Part shown: positions 8,911 through 17,840 of the stretch, in pieces | Layout of the letters: the number at the start of each line of letters is the position of its first letter | Numbering within the stretch: position 1 is the first letter of the stretch | Source: Microbulbifer sp. THAF38 | GTDB lineage: Bacteria > Pseudomonadota > Gammaproteobacteria > Pseudomonadales > Cellvibrionaceae | Reading direction: 5' to 3' | DNA: 64,000 bases | Assembly (NCBI RefSeq): GCF_009363535.1 | Contig: NZ_CP045369.1 | Coordinates: forward strand, 3,173,001 to 3,237,000 | Position numbers and translations under genes: made by a program | Notes under the pieces: generated by a model | Database searches by the model: none | Told to the model about the DNA's origin: nothing | Seen by the model: only the letters and a program-made list of their open reading frames with translations

Positions 8911-9093
8911 CACATCACGAGAGTGGCTGACGCCAACGCCAACCTGCCGACCGGGGCAAGGTGGTTCTCTCTCTGCTGGCACACCAAAGCCTGCGGGGAG
9001 GATGGGGCTCTACAAGAGCAATCCAACCGGATTAGCGAATATCCTTTCGCCGCTTCCACGTCAGTCCTCCAAAGTTTTACCCTTGGAGGGACC
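8911..9093 (+). promoter_or_regulatory. Structured 5' leader with Shine-Dalgarno-sequestering hairpin (riboswitch-like candidate)
   Basis: The last part of this leader of about 185 nt forms CCTCCAA (9066-9072) / TTGGAGG (9083-9089), a seven-base stem that buries the Shine-Dalgarno GGAGG of the gene starting at 9094. The anti-SD strand TCCTCC (9065-9070) is also complementary to GGAGGA at 8997-9002, which would free the SD. Further small hairpins are GCTCT/AGAGC (near 9006-9018) and GCGAA/TTCGC (near 9034-9049). It does not match the glycine, TPP, cobalamin or guanidine riboswitch consensus as I know them. The switching role is inferred. Confidence 0.4.
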
Positions 9094-9309
9094 ATGTCCG
9101 AATCACCGTTATCCAGTAAAGACGTAATAGAAATTCAGATTGCCAACCAACGCAGCCGCACCGCGGTGAGAGCCGTGAGACGCGCCGATCGGCAATTGTT
9201 GTGGCAACTACTATTCGACACTGCGGAAGAGGCTTTAAAATTCGCCACCAGTTGCCGCGCCAGTGAGCAGCCGATCACCGCCCATAAGGCCTGCGAGCTG
9301 GCGGGATAA
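9094..9309 (+). CDS. Small hypothetical protein, 71 residues
   Basis: The gene is supported by an excellent ribosome-binding site (TTGGAGGGACC then ATG) and by its place between a promoter and kbl. The product starts MSESPLSSKDVIEIQIANQR, is predicted helical and mildly basic (RAVRRADRQLLWQLL), and carries one Cys in each of SCRASE and HKACEL. There is no signal peptide or membrane segment. I do not recognise the family. The reading frame extends upstream to 8863, but that part overlaps the leader and lacks a ribosome-binding site. It may be a regulator or accessory protein for threonine/glycine catabolism, which is a guess from position only. Confidence 0.65.
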   Translation: MSESPLSSKDVIEIQIANQRSRTAVRAVRRADRQLLWQLLFDTAEEALKFATSCRASEQPITAHKACELAG

Positions 9310-9319
9310 ACAAGAATAC

Positions 9320-9331
9320 AGTGGCGCCACT
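9320..9331. promoter_or_regulatory. 12-bp perfect palindrome upstream of kbl
   Basis: AGTGGCGCCACT is a perfect palindrome located 58 bp before the kbl start. It could be an operator half-site pair or a small hairpin. No known binding consensus is assigned. Confidence 0.3.
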
Positions 9332-9389
9332 TTAGTTCGCGCCAGATACCCAGTGCCACGAGCACCCGACAGGAGCTAAAAACAATATC

Positions 9390-10589
9390 ATGTCCAAGCC
9401 AGAACAATTCTTTGAGCACCTGCGCAACGAGCTAAAACAAATCGATGCCGACGGCCTCTACAAGCGCGAGCGGATCATTACCTCTCAGCAGGCCGCCGAG
9501 ATACAGGTGAACAACGACACCCAGGTACTGAACTTCTGCGCCAACAACTACCTGGGCCTGGCCAACCACCCGGACCTGATCAAAGCAGCCAAAGAAGGAC
9601 TGGATCAATACGGCTTCGGCATGGCATCGGTACGCTTTATTTGTGGTACCCAAGACATTCACAAGGCCCTGGAATCACGCCTCTCGGAATTCCTGCGCAC
9701 CGAAGACACCATCCTCTACACCTCCTGTTTCGACGCCAATGGTGGCCTGTTCGAAACTCTGCTGGGCCCAGAGGACGCGATTATCTCCGACGCCCTCAAT
9801 CACGCCTCCATTATCGACGGTGTACGCCTGTGTAAAGCCAAGCGCTTCCGCTACGCCAACAACGATATGGCGGACCTGGAGAAACAACTGCAGGCAGCCG
9901 ACACCGCTGGCGCTAAGACCAAATTGATCGCCACCGATGGCGTCTTCTCCATGGATGGTGTGATCGCCAACTTGAAAGCCTTGTGCGACCTGGCGGACCG
10001 CTATAACGCCTTGGTAATGGTGGACGACTCCCACGCCGTGGGCTTCCTCGGCCAAAATGGCCGCGGCACTCACGAATACTGCGATGTTGTCGATCGCATT
10101 GATATTATTACCGGCACCCTGGGCAAAGCCCTGGGCGGCGCCTCTGGCGGCTTCACTTCCGGGCGCAAGGAAATTATCGATCTGCTGCGCCAACGCTCAC
10201 GCCCTTACCTGTTTTCCAACTCCGTGGCTCCCGCTATCGTCACCGCCTCATTAAGAGTGCTGGATATGTTGATGGATGGCGCCGAGTTACGGCAGAAGCT
10301 GCGCGATAACTCCGCCTACTTCCGCGAGCGTATGACCGAAGCTGGCTTCACCCTGGCCGGAGCCGACCACCCAATTATTCCGGTCATGATCGGCGATGCC
10401 GCCCTCGCTCAGAAAATGGCAGACAAAATGCTAGAGCGCGGTATCTACGTAGTGGGCTTCTTCTACCCGGTAGTACCAAAAGGCCAAGCCCGTATTCGTA
10501 CGCAGATGTCTGCGGCACATACCCGCGAGCAGCTCGACCAGTGCATTGATGCCTTTATTGAAGTGGGCCGCGAGCTAGAAATTATTTAA
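9390..10589 (+). CDS. kbl: Glycine C-acetyltransferase (2-amino-3-ketobutyrate CoA ligase)
   Basis: This 399-residue PLP enzyme of the alpha-oxoamine synthase family is almost the same length as E. coli Kbl (398). It shows [17 protein letters not shown], the substrate loop [27 protein letters not shown] and the PLP-binding Lys in [15 protein letters not shown]. It cleaves 2-amino-3-ketobutyrate with CoA to glycine and acetyl-CoA. With the following tdh it converts threonine to glycine. AGGAG lies 14 bases before the ATG, a long spacing, but no better start exists. PLP is supplied by PdxH. Confidence 0.96.
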   Translation: MSKPEQFFEHLRNELKQIDADGLYKRERIITSQQAAEIQVNNDTQVLNFCANNYLGLANHPDLIKAAKEGLDQYGFGMASVRFICGTQDIHKALESRLSEFLRTEDTILYTSCFDANGGLFETLLGPEDAIISDALNHASIIDGVRLCKAKRFRYANNDMADLEKQLQAADTAGAKTKLIATDGVFSMDGVIANLKALCDLADRYNALVMVDDSHAVGFLGQNGRGTHEYCDVVDRIDIITGTLGKALGGASGGFTSGRKEIIDLLRQRSRPYLFSNSVAPAIVTASLRVLDMLMDGAELRQKLRDNSAYFRERMTEAGFTLAGADHPIIPVMIGDAALAQKMADKMLERGIYVVGFFYPVVPKGQARIRTQMSAAHTREQLDQCIDAFIEVGRELEII

Positions 10590-10676
10590 TTCCGAAATAA
10601 CCGCGGCATTATTTGAGCAGAGGATACTCCCCTTGCCAGGTGACGCCGCGCCTTTCTTTTTGTAGTTAGAATGACA

Positions 10677-11702
<1,026 letters not shown>

Positions 11703-11712
11703 CCATTACTCC

Positions 11713-11738
11713 TGGCCGTGGATAACTCCACGGCCAGC
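11713..11738 (+). terminator. Hairpin after tdh
   Basis: A ten-base perfect stem CTGGCCGTGG (11713-11722) / CCACGGCCAG (11729-11738) starts ten bases after the tdh stop. No immediate T-run follows; T-rich sequence appears about 30 bases later. Confidence 0.6.
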
Positions 11739-11861
11739 CCCTCCAGTGCTCCCCTCTTCTGAAAAGATTTTTTGCCCAGCTCCACCTCTTTTTGTATCTT
11801 GTAATGCTCGCTGCTCAAACAGCGGTATTGATGAATAAGACCTGATGGATTAGACCTATAG

Positions 11862-12680
11862 ATGCAAAAGGAATTTTCTACATTTTGGCGTAGCCCAAAA
11901 CACAGTGGCATAGAACTATTTCATGCGCATTTTCGCAGTTTTGCCTTTAACAAGCATTGGCACGATGAATTAGCCATTGGCATTATCCAGGCAGGCGCCG
12001 AGAAATTAGATTATCGCGGGCAAACTAACATCATCCCCCAGGGAGATATCGTCGCCATTAATCCCAGCGAAATTCATACTGGCTATACCGGTAGCGAGCA
12101 AGGCTGGCATTACCGCATGTTTTATTTTGATACAAAACTGGTTGAACAAGTGTTGCGACAACATAGCAGTTTTGGCAAAACCCCCATGCCTTTTCTTAAG
12201 GGGCCTATTATTCATGACCCAGAGCTTTTCCAGTTACTTTTTCAACTTCACTGCAGTTTGAGCGGTACTTATTTATCTCTTACCTCAGATAGCCTGTTAA
12301 CCCTGGCACTTACCAAGCTATTCACCAATCATAGTGACCAGAACATCAACCCTAGAAGTCAAAAAGATAAATCGGCCGCAAGAAAAATTTATAACTACTT
12401 GTGTGATCATTGGCAATACAACGTAACGCTTGAGCAACTTTGCCAACTCACGGAGATGAGCCAATATCAATTAATCCGCTGCTTTAGCAAGCACTACGGT
12501 ATAGCTCCCCATCAGTTTTTGGTTCTTTACAAAACGCATCAGGCTCGCCTTTTACTTCAGCAAGGGCTGAATGCTGCCACGGCAGCAACTGACTGTGGTT
12601 TTTTTGACCAAAGCCATATGAGTAGGAACTTCAAGAAGACTTTTGGTATTACACCAGGGCGTTATCTCAAGTCTATTTAG
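11862..12680 (+). CDS. AraC family transcriptional regulator
   Basis: The 272-residue protein has an N-terminal cupin-type ligand domain (about 15-90; HWHDELAIGIIQAG, VAINPSEIHTGY) and a C-terminal pair of helix-turn-helix motifs (about 175-270). The latter carry LEQLCQLTEMSQYQLIRCFSKHYGIAPHQ and the AraC signature ATDCGFFDQSHMSRNFKKTFGITPGRY. Family members with this cupin often control adjacent amino-acid exporters or catabolic operons. Here the nearest candidates are kbl-tdh upstream and the LysE-type exporter at 14547. The target and ligand are not determined by sequence. Codon use is more AT-rich than the genes to its left, marking the start of the accessory stretch. Confidence 0.88.
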   Translation: MQKEFSTFWRSPKHSGIELFHAHFRSFAFNKHWHDELAIGIIQAGAEKLDYRGQTNIIPQGDIVAINPSEIHTGYTGSEQGWHYRMFYFDTKLVEQVLRQHSSFGKTPMPFLKGPIIHDPELFQLLFQLHCSLSGTYLSLTSDSLLTLALTKLFTNHSDQNINPRSQKDKSAARKIYNYLCDHWQYNVTLEQLCQLTEMSQYQLIRCFSKHYGIAPHQFLVLYKTHQARLLLQQGLNAATAATDCGFFDQSHMSRNFKKTFGITPGRYLKSI

Positions 12681-12755
12681 AGAAACTCTAAAAAATACTG
12701 AGTATTTTTGGCTGACCCTGTGTAACCTGAATCACCCAAATTATTTTTTCCATCT

Positions 12756-12783
12756 AAGTAGGCATTAAGAGTAATGCCTACTT
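12756..12783. terminator. Bidirectional terminator hairpin
   Basis: AAGTAGGCATT (12756-12766) and AATGCCTACTT (12773-12783) form an 11-base perfect stem with a six-base loop between two convergent genes. It suits termination on both strands. Confidence 0.75.
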
Positions 12784-12796
12784 TATGCTCAAATAA

Positions 12797-13354
12797 TTAG
12801 CCAACCCATTTTGCTTGGGAGCTTAGATCGTTGCCAGAGCTAGGGGAGCGACAAGCTGTAAAATGCAGTTTGGTATAACTTAGTTTATTGTCTTGTATGA
12901 CCTTAAGGACATCCGCGAGGTGTACACTTGCATCTTTGTTGACCAAAATTAAGTCGTGATGGTGGATACCACTTTGCCAGGCTTTTTGAATATTATCTAA
13001 ATGTGCGGGACTTTTTTCATTGTGTGAAAGATTGTAATTGTATACCGAGGCGCCGCCACCAGCGATCGAATGAACTTTTCCTGACCCCATGTTAAGGAAT
13101 TTCAGGGTTTTGCTAAAGTCGGCAATGCTATTAGCTTCCTTCGCAGGTGTGCCATCTTTAGTCAAGCTTTTCACAGCATGGTCCGAAGAGGCTGAGCCAT
13201 GGAATGAGTAAAAATAAATGGCCAGATTGTCAGGCAGCTCTGCCTTGCCGAAAGAACCCTGGTCGAAGGAGCCGTGAGCATAGAGAATCGCTTCATTACT
13301 AGGGGATTTATCTTTCTTGTAGATTGTTATTTTTCCGTATTCAATAGTTTCCAT
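12797..13354 (-). CDS. Stv-domain-like putative adhesin / orphan protein
   Basis: This 185-residue protein has no signal peptide or membrane segment. It shows the order I associate with the putative adhesin Stv domain: ILYAHGSFDQGSF near residues 23-35, LAIYFYSFHGSASSD, GGASVYNYNLSHNEKSP, HDLILVNKDASVHLADVLK and a closing LHFTACRSPSSG near 164-175. The His of AHG and the Cys of TACRS also mimic a His/Cys dyad as in caspase-like folds, an analogy only. It stands alone in an AT-rich, gene-poor stretch, with a terminator at its 3' end. Its start at 13354 is followed upstream by more than 600 bp without a clear gene. Function is unknown; an effector or toxin-like role is possible. Confidence 0.7.
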   Translation of the reverse strand: METIEYGKITIYKKDKSPSNEAILYAHGSFDQGSFGKAELPDNLAIYFYSFHGSASSDHAVKSLTKDGTPAKEANSIADFSKTLKFLNMGSGKVHSIAGGGASVYNYNLSHNEKSPAHLDNIQKAWQSGIHHHDLILVNKDASVHLADVLKVIQDNKLSYTKLHFTACRSPSSGNDLSSQAKWVG

Positions 13355-13968
13355 TGCTTCCTCTAATCTATCATCCGTTTGTGAGGCTTAAATTAAACTG
13401 CAAAAAATATCTTTTTGAGAGAAATTATCAGGCTATCTATCCATAAGGGAAAATCATTGTATACCTGAATTTCTGAGTTCGGCAATAGAATAATTACTGC
13501 TTATAGTGGTGACTATTTTGATCTTTTTGGTTCTACCCCTTTGTGATGCTTGTTTCGTGAAGTGCGTGCACATTTCTTCCATATTTATACCGATACTTTG
13601 TAGTGAAACTCTCGCTCCTGTTAAAGTTTTCCTCAAAAAAATATGGGAAGCCTTGAAAAATACATCTAGCTTTCGCTGTTCAGTATCCTATTTATAAAAA
13701 TTGAGCTGATTTTGACCCAAATCAAATTTTCATTGGCTAGCTCTTTATAACGCATCTAGCCCTGCCCAAGTAATCACTTGATACAGCGAAATGGGTCTCC
13801 ACATTCACGAGTCTGTACCTTGATCTTTTATGCTTTTCTAATTGTATCTTTCGCTGGAAGAGCTTTCTGTCTGCCGCACTTCATTGTGATTTACCACTCC
13901 ACATAGATATCTCGTAGCTATTCGCGATTCTCCAGATCTGCGTAATCAGAATCGACGCTTCTTTAACT
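13355..13968. other. Gene-poor AT-rich stretch
   Basis: About 610 bp without a convincing gene. Two overlapping short frames (13454-13636 minus, 13506-13697 plus) lack ribosome-binding sites or recognisable products. The promoter of the Stv-like gene should lie near its left end. No repeats or RNA gene are recognised. Confidence 0.5.
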
Positions 13969-14211
13969 GTGCAGAAAATTTTTTATCGCGGTCAGATCAT
14001 GGGTTTTGATTTCTATGGTATGAACGTTATGGACAAGTTCCAGTATGCCATCGATACCACCGTACACTTTTCTAAAAGTGCCACTAATTACTTTTTATCT
14101 GATGCATTTCAGAATATCGAGTTTTCGTTTTTTGTTGAACTTGGTGCAGAGATGATTGTGGCATCAATGTTGGCTCTTCAACTTAACATTATGCTTTTAA
14201 CTCACAGGTAG
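13969..14211 (+). CDS. Possible small protein, 80 residues
   Basis: This frame encodes an 80-residue product, or 70 from the internal ATG at 13999. It has aromatic-rich stretches (FDFYGMNVMDKFQYAID) and a hydrophobic C-terminus (GAEMIVASMLALQLNIMLL). I do not recognise it, and no strong ribosome-binding site precedes either start. The C-terminus has a loose likeness to the terminal helices of flagellar rod/hook proteins, too weak to use. It may be a remnant or a chance frame in AT-rich DNA. Confidence 0.25.
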   Translation: MQKIFYRGQIMGFDFYGMNVMDKFQYAIDTTVHFSKSATNYFLSDAFQNIEFSFFVELGAEMIVASMLALQLNIMLLTHR

Positions 14212-14546
14212 GCACTGATTATTTTGCGGAGATTCGAGTTAAGATCATTATTTTCGAGAAAGTAGCAAAATTTGATAGTCGCTGTCTCGCCAAGGATATT
14301 TCCAGCAGGTGCCCACATAGTAAAACTATGCTTAGGTTCTATTTCATAGGGAGTACCTTCTTTGCAGATAGGCTTGCTAGATAAGCTATTCTGCCCGATC
14401 GACTTAGAATTATTCAGAGACTCTTAAGTGCAATTTTGTACAAGAAGACAATAGGCGCATTCTTTAAACTCACTCCTCACCGCCAGAAAAGAAGTTTACA
14501 AAACCTTTAACTGGCGAATACTAAATATCTGGCAAAGGTGCCTCTT
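14212..14546. other. AT-rich intergenic stretch
   Basis: 335 bp with no gene that I can support. It should contain the promoter of the LysE-type exporter. AAAGG at 14534-14538 is that gene's ribosome-binding site. Confidence 0.4.
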
Positions 14547-15167
14547 ATGAGCATGGAATTTTTTCTCGCGTGGCTAGCTGTTATGTTTCCACTTATCTTT
14601 AGCCCGGGCCCTGCCAATATCACCTTCGCCGCAGCCGGTGCCAGCCTGGGTATACGCAGATCACTGCCATTATTAGCCGGCATCGATTTGATTTTTATTG
14701 TCAAAGGCTTTCTTGTCGGCTTTGGCCTAATGGCTTGGTTGATACATTATCCAATCGCCTTGAAATTACTTCAGGCTGGAGGAGTGACTTATCTAATCTA
14801 TCTTGCCTATCATTTTGCAAAACCTAAATCAGTAAAAAGTCAAACTGAGGCGCCTGAGGTTTCCATCTGGAATGGGATACTGATTCAAACCTTGAACGTT
14901 AAAGGCTGGATTATTACATTTACCATGTTTTCTATCTTTACACCCAATCTTGAGAATGAATCCACAAAAAGCATTCTAACGCTAATTGTATTAATGACTA
15001 TTCTCAATTTATCAACTCACCTATGCTGGATCGCATTCGGAAATGCACTGGCAAAACTTGCCACAAATGCCAGAGCCCAAAGAATACAGGGCATGCTATT
15101 TTCTTTGAGCTTGCTCTCGGTGGCAATTTGGATCGCATTAGACAACCCAACCTTAATGATCGACTAA
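14547..15167 (+). CDS. LysE/RhtB family amino-acid exporter
   Basis: The 206-residue inner-membrane protein has about six hydrophobic segments and the N-terminal family motif FSPGPANITFAAAGASLGIRRSLPLL near residues 16-40. LysE/RhtB proteins export amino acids such as lysine, homoserine or threonine by proton exchange. The C-terminal half is more polar than usual (NLENESTKS). The start is the ATG at 14547 with AAAGG eight bases upstream, rather than the GTG at 14538. A second, distinct member of the family lies at 18596-19210. The substrate cannot be read from sequence. Confidence 0.82.
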   Translation: MSMEFFLAWLAVMFPLIFSPGPANITFAAAGASLGIRRSLPLLAGIDLIFIVKGFLVGFGLMAWLIHYPIALKLLQAGGVTYLIYLAYHFAKPKSVKSQTEAPEVSIWNGILIQTLNVKGWIITFTMFSIFTPNLENESTKSILTLIVLMTILNLSTHLCWIAFGNALAKLATNARAQRIQGMLFSLSLLSVAIWIALDNPTLMID

Positions 15168-15518
15168 ATAAGAAAAGTATTAATCAACTACCTTAAAGTC
15201 GAAATATAGGGAGCATGTGAGCTCATTATAAGCCTATAGATATAGGTTATGTTACATCCCATAAGTTACAACCCCTGTATTTACAAGCCGGCAGAGATTT
15301 ATTGGCGACCTTAATGAAGAATAACGCGCCAAAGCAGGGCAATACCATCCATTTCTGGTTGATGATATTTATATCCCTGTTAGCATTGAAAAACATTACA
15401 GCCGCCAGACTAATCAGCTATTGACTTCACACTACCAACTGAAGTCAATGCTAAGCAGAATAGCTGAGGCGGCACACACCGATTTCCCAATAAAAACACA
15501 TTAAATTTAAGCAACACA
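15168..15518. other. Intergenic stretch with possible gene remnant and inverted repeat
   Basis: 351 bp between the exporter and a hydrolase. A plus-strand frame, open from a stop near 15237 to a TGA near 15423, reads through VTSHKLQPLYLQAGRDLLAT. It has no credible start, so it looks like a remnant or chance frame. The rest holds the inverted repeat described separately. Confidence 0.35.
15420..15449. promoter_or_regulatory. Inverted repeat upstream of hydrolase
   Basis: ATTGACTTC (15420-15428) and GAAGTCAAT (15441-15449) are a nine-base perfect inverted repeat with a 12-base spacer, 70-99 bp before the hydrolase start. It could be an operator or a hairpin. Confidence 0.4.
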
Positions 15519-16430
15519 ATGAAGCCAACTTCCTTTACTTCTATTCTTTTTCGGCTTGGAGCATTTGCAGAAAGAAAAATATCAGGCCTGAATTTTCGAA
15601 CAATCGACATTGAAGAAGGTGGAATTAGTTACTTGCAAGGTGGGTCTGGTACCCCCCTAATTTTATTACATGGATTCGGGGCCGACAAAGATAATTGGGT
15701 ACGTTTAGCCAGATATTTAACTCGCCACTTTCAAATCATTGCGCTCGATTTACCTGGATTTGGCGAGAGTTTTAAGAACCCGGGACTGGACTATGATGTA
15801 CAGTCCCAAGTTCAGCACCTGAACAGCTTTGTTAACGCAATCGGCTTAAAACAATTTCACCTTGCCGGCAATTCAATGGGTGGATACATAGCAGGAAACT
15901 ATGCTGCAACCTATCCAGAGAAAACAATAAGCTTATGGCTTCTGAACACTCTTGGAGTGCAAGATTCTCCCAATAGCGAAATGTTCGAACAGATTTTGCG
16001 CAATGAGTTGCCTGTAATCCTGACAAAAAGGCGAGAGGATTACGAGGTACTCTTAGATCATGTGTTTCACAAAAGACCCTTTATACCTGGCTTTGCAGTT
16101 TCAGAGCTATCAAAATCGGCCAAGGAAAATTTTTCACTACACCACAAGATATTTAAAGATATTCATAAAATCAAAGATGGAAACATTGAATTTTCATCTC
16201 CACTAGACACCAGGCTAAAAGGATTTCCAAAACCCACTTTAATCACCTGGGGCGAGAAAGATAGAATCCTCCATCCAAGAGCAGGCATCAATCTATCAAG
16301 AAAAATAACCGGCTCCAAATTGAAATTAATGGATAATATCGGACACTTACCTATGATCGAATCGCCAAAAATGACAGCCAACCAATTTATCTCATTCGAA
16401 TCTTCCCTGCAGCAGGAATTACACTCATAA
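15519..16430 (+). CDS. Alpha/beta hydrolase
   Basis: This 303-residue protein of the alpha/beta-hydrolase fold has the oxyanion motif LILLHGFGADKDNW and the nucleophile elbow GNSMGGY (Ser near residue 118). The acid is in WGEKDRILHP and the catalytic His in DNIGHLPMIESP, so the triad is complete. The N-terminal segment (FTSILFRLGAFAERK) is amphipathic and might touch the membrane. It resembles lipase/esterase-like hydrolases of the MhpC group; the substrate is unknown. It is monocistronic, AT-rich and convergent with the antiporter gene. Confidence 0.85.
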   Translation: MKPTSFTSILFRLGAFAERKISGLNFRTIDIEEGGISYLQGGSGTPLILLHGFGADKDNWVRLARYLTRHFQIIALDLPGFGESFKNPGLDYDVQSQVQHLNSFVNAIGLKQFHLAGNSMGGYIAGNYAATYPEKTISLWLLNTLGVQDSPNSEMFEQILRNELPVILTKRREDYEVLLDHVFHKRPFIPGFAVSELSKSAKENFSLHHKIFKDIHKIKDGNIEFSSPLDTRLKGFPKPTLITWGEKDRILHPRAGINLSRKITGSKLKLMDNIGHLPMIESPKMTANQFISFESSLQQELHS

Positions 16431-16526
16431 AATTGGCCAATGAAGGGAAAATAGATAAATTATTGAGATCAATCAAGTATAGAGAAAAAGCACAATCCTT
16501 ATGGTTATTTAGGTATCGGAGTCAAA

Positions 16527-16551
16527 AAATCGGAGATTTAACTCCCGATTT
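16527..16551. terminator. Hairpin between convergent genes
   Basis: AAATCGG (16527-16533) pairs with CCGATTT (16545-16551), flanked by an A-run on the left and T on the right. It is placed between the hydrolase and the antiporter and suits both directions. Confidence 0.55.
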
Positions 16552-16595
16552 ACCCTCTACCTCATTTCCAAGAATATAGTTCAAGCGATTATAGC

Positions 16596-17840
16596 TTATA
16601 TCTCCAGTTTTCTTATCAAGCGCCCACTGGTAGTTCCCTGCACTAACAAGGAGAACAATACCACACCGAACACCATAGATTGAATCGTCCACCAATAAGG
16701 TAGTTCAACGGGAAGAGAGAGCACCAGGGCCACAGCAATCACTCCGCGTAAACCACCCCAGCTCATCAACAACCTCCAGGGTTTAGAAATTGGAGGGCCA
16801 ACAAAACGGGTTAAAGGAGCCACCAACACAACGGAAAGAGCTCGTGCACCAAGCGCTGCGGCTGTGGCGATTAGCATTGCCAACCACTGATGAGTAAACA
16901 TTTCAAAGGTGATGACCAACCCCATAATCACAAAGATAATGGAGGTAAACAGCAACCCAAGCCACTCCCAGGTTGGCTCAGCATCAACCAAATAAGTTTT
17001 TCTCTGTTTTCGCAGGCAGGCTCGCGACACTATGGCACAGGTCATTACAGAAATAATACCGGATACATGCAGAATATTCTCAGCCAGGTAAAAACTACCA
17101 AAAGCGACAATCACCAGAGTCATTAATGCCGCACTCGGTGTTCTCAGAAACAAAATAACCAAGGTGGTTAGCAGGCCTAAAATTAAACCTACAATAATTC
17201 CGCCAAAGAATATCATGCAGAAATATAAGGTGACTGAACCAACACTTAATGATGGAGCTTCAGCTCCAGCACTAGTGGATTGCACAATGGAATAGGTGGC
17301 CAGGCCCAGTACTAAGGAGTAGAGCACCACCGCCGCCGCATCATTAAATAAGCTTTCCCCCTCAACAAGAGCAAGCAAGTCTTCCCCTGTTTTTTCCTGA
17401 CGAAGTTTGTTCACTACCGATATTGGGTCAGTCGCTGCCAAAATTGAACCGGTCAACAGTGCTGCTATCCAGGGAAAGCCCTCTGGGTGACCAATACCAT
17501 AGTAAGTAATTGCAGCAATCAAGAAAGCACAAATGATCAAACCCAAAGTTGAGAATAATAGAATCGGACCAATCCAACGCTTTAAGACCCTTGGTTCCAA
17601 CTGCCAAGCAGATTCAAAAATTAAGACTGGAAGAATTACAAAGAAAACCAACTCCCTTAAACTGGTTGCCCTTAGCCCAGTATCATAATCAATCACCGGC
17701 AATAAAAAGGCCGCCAGAACACCTGCCAAGAGACAACCCAAAGTGTTGTCAATTTTTAGAATTCTAGAAAAACCCAACCCCACCACAGCTACTACCGCCA
17801 GGAAGAGCGCCTGCCCTACAATAGTGACTACCTCGTTCAC
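16596..17840 (-). CDS. CPA1 family Na+(K+)/H+ antiporter
   Basis: The 414-residue inner-membrane protein has about twelve hydrophobic segments. Family motifs are seen in order: FVILPVLIFESAWQLEP, TGSILAATDPISVVNKLRQE (ion-binding Asp) and EGESLFNDAAAVVLYSL (Asn-Asp motif). SWGGLRGVIAVALVLSLP is near the C-terminus. These are NhaP/CPA1 features, so it exchanges Na+ or K+ for H+ and supports pH and salt balance, fitting a marine host. It lacks the long cytosolic C-terminal tail of some members. Upstream lies a long gap without a gene. It is transcribed alone. Confidence 0.88.
   Translation of the reverse strand: MNEVVTIVGQALFLAVVAVVGLGFSRILKIDNTLGCLLAGVLAAFLLPVIDYDTGLRATSLRELVFFVILPVLIFESAWQLEPRVLKRWIGPILLFSTLGLIICAFLIAAITYYGIGHPEGFPWIAALLTGSILAATDPISVVNKLRQEKTGEDLLALVEGESLFNDAAAVVLYSLVLGLATYSIVQSTSAGAEAPSLSVGSVTLYFCMIFFGGIIVGLILGLLTTLVILFLRTPSAALMTLVIVAFGSFYLAENILHVSGIISVMTCAIVSRACLRKQRKTYLVDAEPTWEWLGLLFTSIIFVIMGLVITFEMFTHQWLAMLIATAAALGARALSVVLVAPLTRFVGPPISKPWRLLMSWGGLRGVIAVALVLSLPVELPYWWTIQSMVFGVVLFSLLVQGTTSGRLIRKLEI

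Noticed and set aside
8911..9093. Glycine riboswitch
   Set aside because: The context of glycine-forming genes suggested it, but the conserved GGAGAG and CCGAAGGGGCAA-type elements are not present in the expected arrangement.
8863..9093. N-terminal extension of the 71-residue gene
   Set aside because: The in-frame extension crosses the promoter and leader, has no ribosome-binding site and shows non-protein-like composition.
13454..13697. Two overlapping short frames on opposite strands
   Set aside because: They overlap each other, lack ribosome-binding sites and match nothing known.
13999..14211. Flagellar rod/hook protein fragment
   Set aside because: The likeness of the C-terminus is only a few residues and could be chance.
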